A stretch of 7,801 nt of DNA from positions 1 through 7,801 of the forward strand of contig NZ_JAIDEN010000118.1 of assembly GCF_029054785.1 (NCBI RefSeq), given 5' to 3'. The notes under the pieces were generated by a model that was given only the letters and a program-made list of their open reading frames with translations, made no database searches and was not told the DNA's origin. The position numbers and the translations under genes were made by a program. Shown one piece after another: positions 6,494-7,801 of this stretch (the first letter of the stretch is position 1; every line of letters starts with the position of its first letter). This stretch comes from Duncaniella sp. (GTDB taxonomy: Bacteria; Bacteroidota; Bacteroidia; Bacteroidales; Muribaculaceae).

Positions 6494-7612
6494 ATGAAAA
6501 AATATTTACTCCCCTCTCTCCTCCTTTGCGCGGCTTCAGCTTTCGCCCAGTCCTCTCCCTACACTCTTAATATCATCCTTAAAAACGGCGACAAGTTCCA
6601 GTATAGTGTCGCTGACATCGACCGTCTTACATTTGATGGCGAAGAGGAGACTCCGGAACCAGCCGAAGTAGTGGCAGTGCCTGTCCCTGCTGATTTTTCG
6701 ACCGGTTGGGTTCAGAAAGTAATGTGCGGTGACAGGCAGGTGGCTGAGATCGCGAAAGAATATATCTCTTCTGTCGGCAAGCAGGTTGTTGTCGTTTATC
6801 CGATCGGCGCTGACGGTCGTGCTGACCTTGCAAATGGACTGACATCGACAGGCGCGACAGTTGTCTGGGATCGGAAAAGCAACACGGCGACAGTCGGCGC
6901 GGAAGGTGATGCGCTCTCCATGGTCTATGTCGCAGACGGGAAGATAATTCCGTCATATAGCGGCGAGAGCCTTGAAGCGACTGTTGTGGCTGATGTCATC
7001 ACTGATAATCGTGGACTTTTTGACCGCAACACTTATAAGATTGTAAAGATCGGAACACAGTACTGGATGGCAGAGAATCTCCGTGCCACCTGTTTCCGCG
7101 ACGGCTCGTCGATAACATCCATATCGTCAGGCGATAACGCGGCATGGAAAGAAAACAAAAGCGGCGCCTACCTTGCAAGTACAGACTATGATTGGCTTAA
7201 GTTTGCAGGCTACATGTATAACGGCTATTGTGTGACAAGCGAGAAAGGAATCGCGCCTGAAGGATGGGAAGTTCCGTCGACTGATCAGCTGAATAAATTG
7301 CGCACGGCAGGCGGTGCCGTTGCCAATAATTTCAAGGCTGCTGATTTTGGTATGTGGGGCGAAGGAATGACCGGAAACAATATTACCGGATTTGATGCCA
7401 TCGCCACAGGTACGTATGTCAATGGCGACATCACCGGATTGTATTCCGATACATATTTCTGGGGTTCGACTGTCTCCACCAGCTGGCTGAAAGTCGAGGG
7501 GCTCTGCACCCTGCGTGTCAACGGCAAAGCAGCGAAAGTTGTAGTGAGTGGCGCTGACGATTGCCATGCCTATATCAACGGTCATGTTATACGCTGCGTC
7601 CGCAAAGATTAA
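6494..7612 (+). CDS. Exported FISUMP-domain protein
   Basis: This 372-residue exported protein has a signal peptide at 1-18 (MKKYLLPSLLLCAASAFA, cleavage before Q19; C12 is not in a proper lipobox). Next comes TLNIILKNGDKFQYSVADIDRLTFDGEEE (24-52), which repeats the 'ADI-D-x-L-T-FDG' segment of the preceding protein, then a proline/glutamate linker (52-65). A domain at about 66-165 (GWVQKVMCGDRQVAEIAKEYISS...VVVVYPIGADGRADL) is one I cannot name. The C-terminal half is a FISUMP domain (Fibrobacter succinogenes major paralogous domain): TYKIVKIGTQYWMAENLRAT (180-198), SGAYLAST and GYMYNGYCV in the middle, IAPEGWEVPSTDQLNKL (253-269), GFDAIATGTY (299-308), YFWGSTVS (321-328) and RCVRKD at the end. 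FISUMP proteins are surface or secreted, of poorly known function. It starts 47 bases after its neighbour with no visible promoter and is probably co-transcribed. Confidence 0.88.
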   Translation: MKKYLLPSLLLCAASAFAQSSPYTLNIILKNGDKFQYSVADIDRLTFDGEEETPEPAEVVAVPVPADFSTGWVQKVMCGDRQVAEIAKEYISSVGKQVVVVYPIGADGRADLANGLTSTGATVVWDRKSNTATVGAEGDALSMVYVADGKIIPSYSGESLEATVVADVITDNRGLFDRNTYKIVKIGTQYWMAENLRATCFRDGSSITSISSGDNAAWKENKSGAYLASTDYDWLKFAGYMYNGYCVTSEKGIAPEGWEVPSTDQLNKLRTAGGAVANNFKAADFGMWGEGMTGNNITGFDAIATGTYVNGDITGLYSDTYFWGSTVSTSWLKVEGLCTLRVNGKAAKVVVSGADDCHAYINGHVIRCVRKD

Positions 7613-7615
7613 GAG

Positions 7616-7635
7616 CTTGTTTTTAAACACCCTCT
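7616..7635 (-). repeat. 20-bp repeat, copy B
   Basis: Plus-strand CTTGTTTTTAAACACCCTCT is 18/20 identical and in the same orientation as copy A (47-66). It begins three bases after the FISUMP gene stop codon. With its flank (7613-7634) it forms an imperfect palindrome, with GAG/CTC and TGTTT/AAACA as matching arms. If it were an IS end like the one suggested for copy A, the element body would have to lie inside the FISUMP gene, which is intact, so it is not a simple IS end. Confidence 0.5.
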
Positions 7636-7687
7636 GATTTTTGCGTCCGCTGAAAACGGTGGATTGCAATTCGATAATGACTAATAA

Positions 7688-7721
7688 AAGGAGCTGCTCC
7701 AGTGATCTGAGGCAGCTCCTT
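7688..7721 (+). terminator. Terminator hairpin after the exported-protein genes
   Basis: AAGGAGCTGC (7688-7697) pairs perfectly with GCAGCTCCTT (7712-7721). The stem continues inward through a T-G wobble and one C-A mismatch to CAG/CTG (7700-7702 with 7707-7709) around a TGAT loop. It is followed by AAGTTT, not a strong T-run, at which point intron-like sequence begins. It lies 75 bases after the FISUMP stop codon and is the natural end of that operon; its T-tail may have been separated by the insertion. Confidence 0.7.
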
Positions 7722-7727
7722 AAGTTT

Positions 7728-7801
7728 GTTCGCCCGACATGGGCATAATCTAACGGGTGCAAGTCCCGAGCGCGCCCCGATAGCGGGAAGCGCATAGTCC
7801 G
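7728..7801 (+). mobile_element. Probable group II intron (IIC-like), 5' end only
   Basis: From GTTCGCCCGACATGGGC at 7728 on, the sequence resembles the start of bacterial class C group II introns (typically GTGCGCCCGGCATGGGC, from memory). A small hairpin GCCC/GGGC (7732-7735 with 7741-7744) is followed by ACGGGTGCAAGTCCCG (7753-7768), a CGGG/CCCG hairpin of the 'GGTGnAAGTCC' type common in domain I of group II introns. After that comes a longer stem GCGC/GCGC (7770-7773 with 7790-7793) enclosing CCCG/CGGG. It starts 6 bases after a terminator hairpin, the preferred target of IIC introns. The window ends 74 bases in, so the reverse transcriptase/maturase and domains V-VI cannot be checked. 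The third base T instead of G in GTGCG is a deviation. Confidence 0.62.

Noticed and set aside
7753..7768. T-arm-like stem-loop (GGGTGCAAGTCCC) suggesting a tRNA
   Set aside because: The loop lacks the TTCRA pattern, and no acceptor, D or anticodon stems fit around it; group II intron domain I explains it better.
7127..7795. 222-codon minus-strand open frame running from the right edge into the FISUMP gene
   Set aside because: It overlaps the terminator hairpin and most of a well-supported plus-strand domain, and its translation resembles no protein I know.

Overview
The window looks like chromosomal DNA from a Bacteroidales bacterium, most likely of the Muribaculaceae/Bacteroides type. Three things suggest this: promoter -7 boxes of the Bacteroidetes form TAnnTTTG with no strong Shine-Dalgarno sequences, small exported proteins with a type IX secretion-like C-terminus and a FISUMP domain, and the gene order pyrB-pyrI-flavin reductase-glyA. 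The family-level assignment is inference.

Layout. (1) Positions 1-90 hold a short AT-rich stretch with one copy of a 20-bp repeat and possibly the start of a neighbouring element or gene running off the left edge. (2) Positions 91-1026 on the minus strand encode a NatA-type ABC transporter ATPase. (3) A 150-170 bp divergent intergenic region carries a perfect 16-bp inverted repeat whose two arms contain the -7-like boxes of the opposing genes. (4) Positions 1194-2281 on the plus strand encode an ECF sigma factor followed by a four-helix membrane protein that may be its regulator. (5) Positions 2413-5715 form a housekeeping operon: both subunits of aspartate carbamoyltransferase (pyrimidine synthesis), a flavin reductase-like protein and serine hydroxymethyltransferase (one-carbon/glycine metabolism). 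It ends at a perfect 18-bp hairpin. (6) Positions 5967-7612 form a separate two-gene unit with a good Bacteroidetes promoter. It encodes two exported proteins that share an 'I-(D/S)-x-(L/I)-(T/S)-F-D' segment: a small protein with a T9SS-like C-terminal domain and a FISUMP-domain protein. (7) After its terminator hairpin the window ends inside what appears to be the 5' end of a group II intron (IIC-like), placed a few bases after the hairpin as that class prefers.

Most of the window is ordinary core genome. The less ordinary parts are the divergent dyad in front of the ABC/sigma genes, the paired exported proteins, the near-identical 20-bp repeats close to both ends, and the intron start at the right edge. 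No CRISPR array, tRNA, rRNA or complete transposase is visible.
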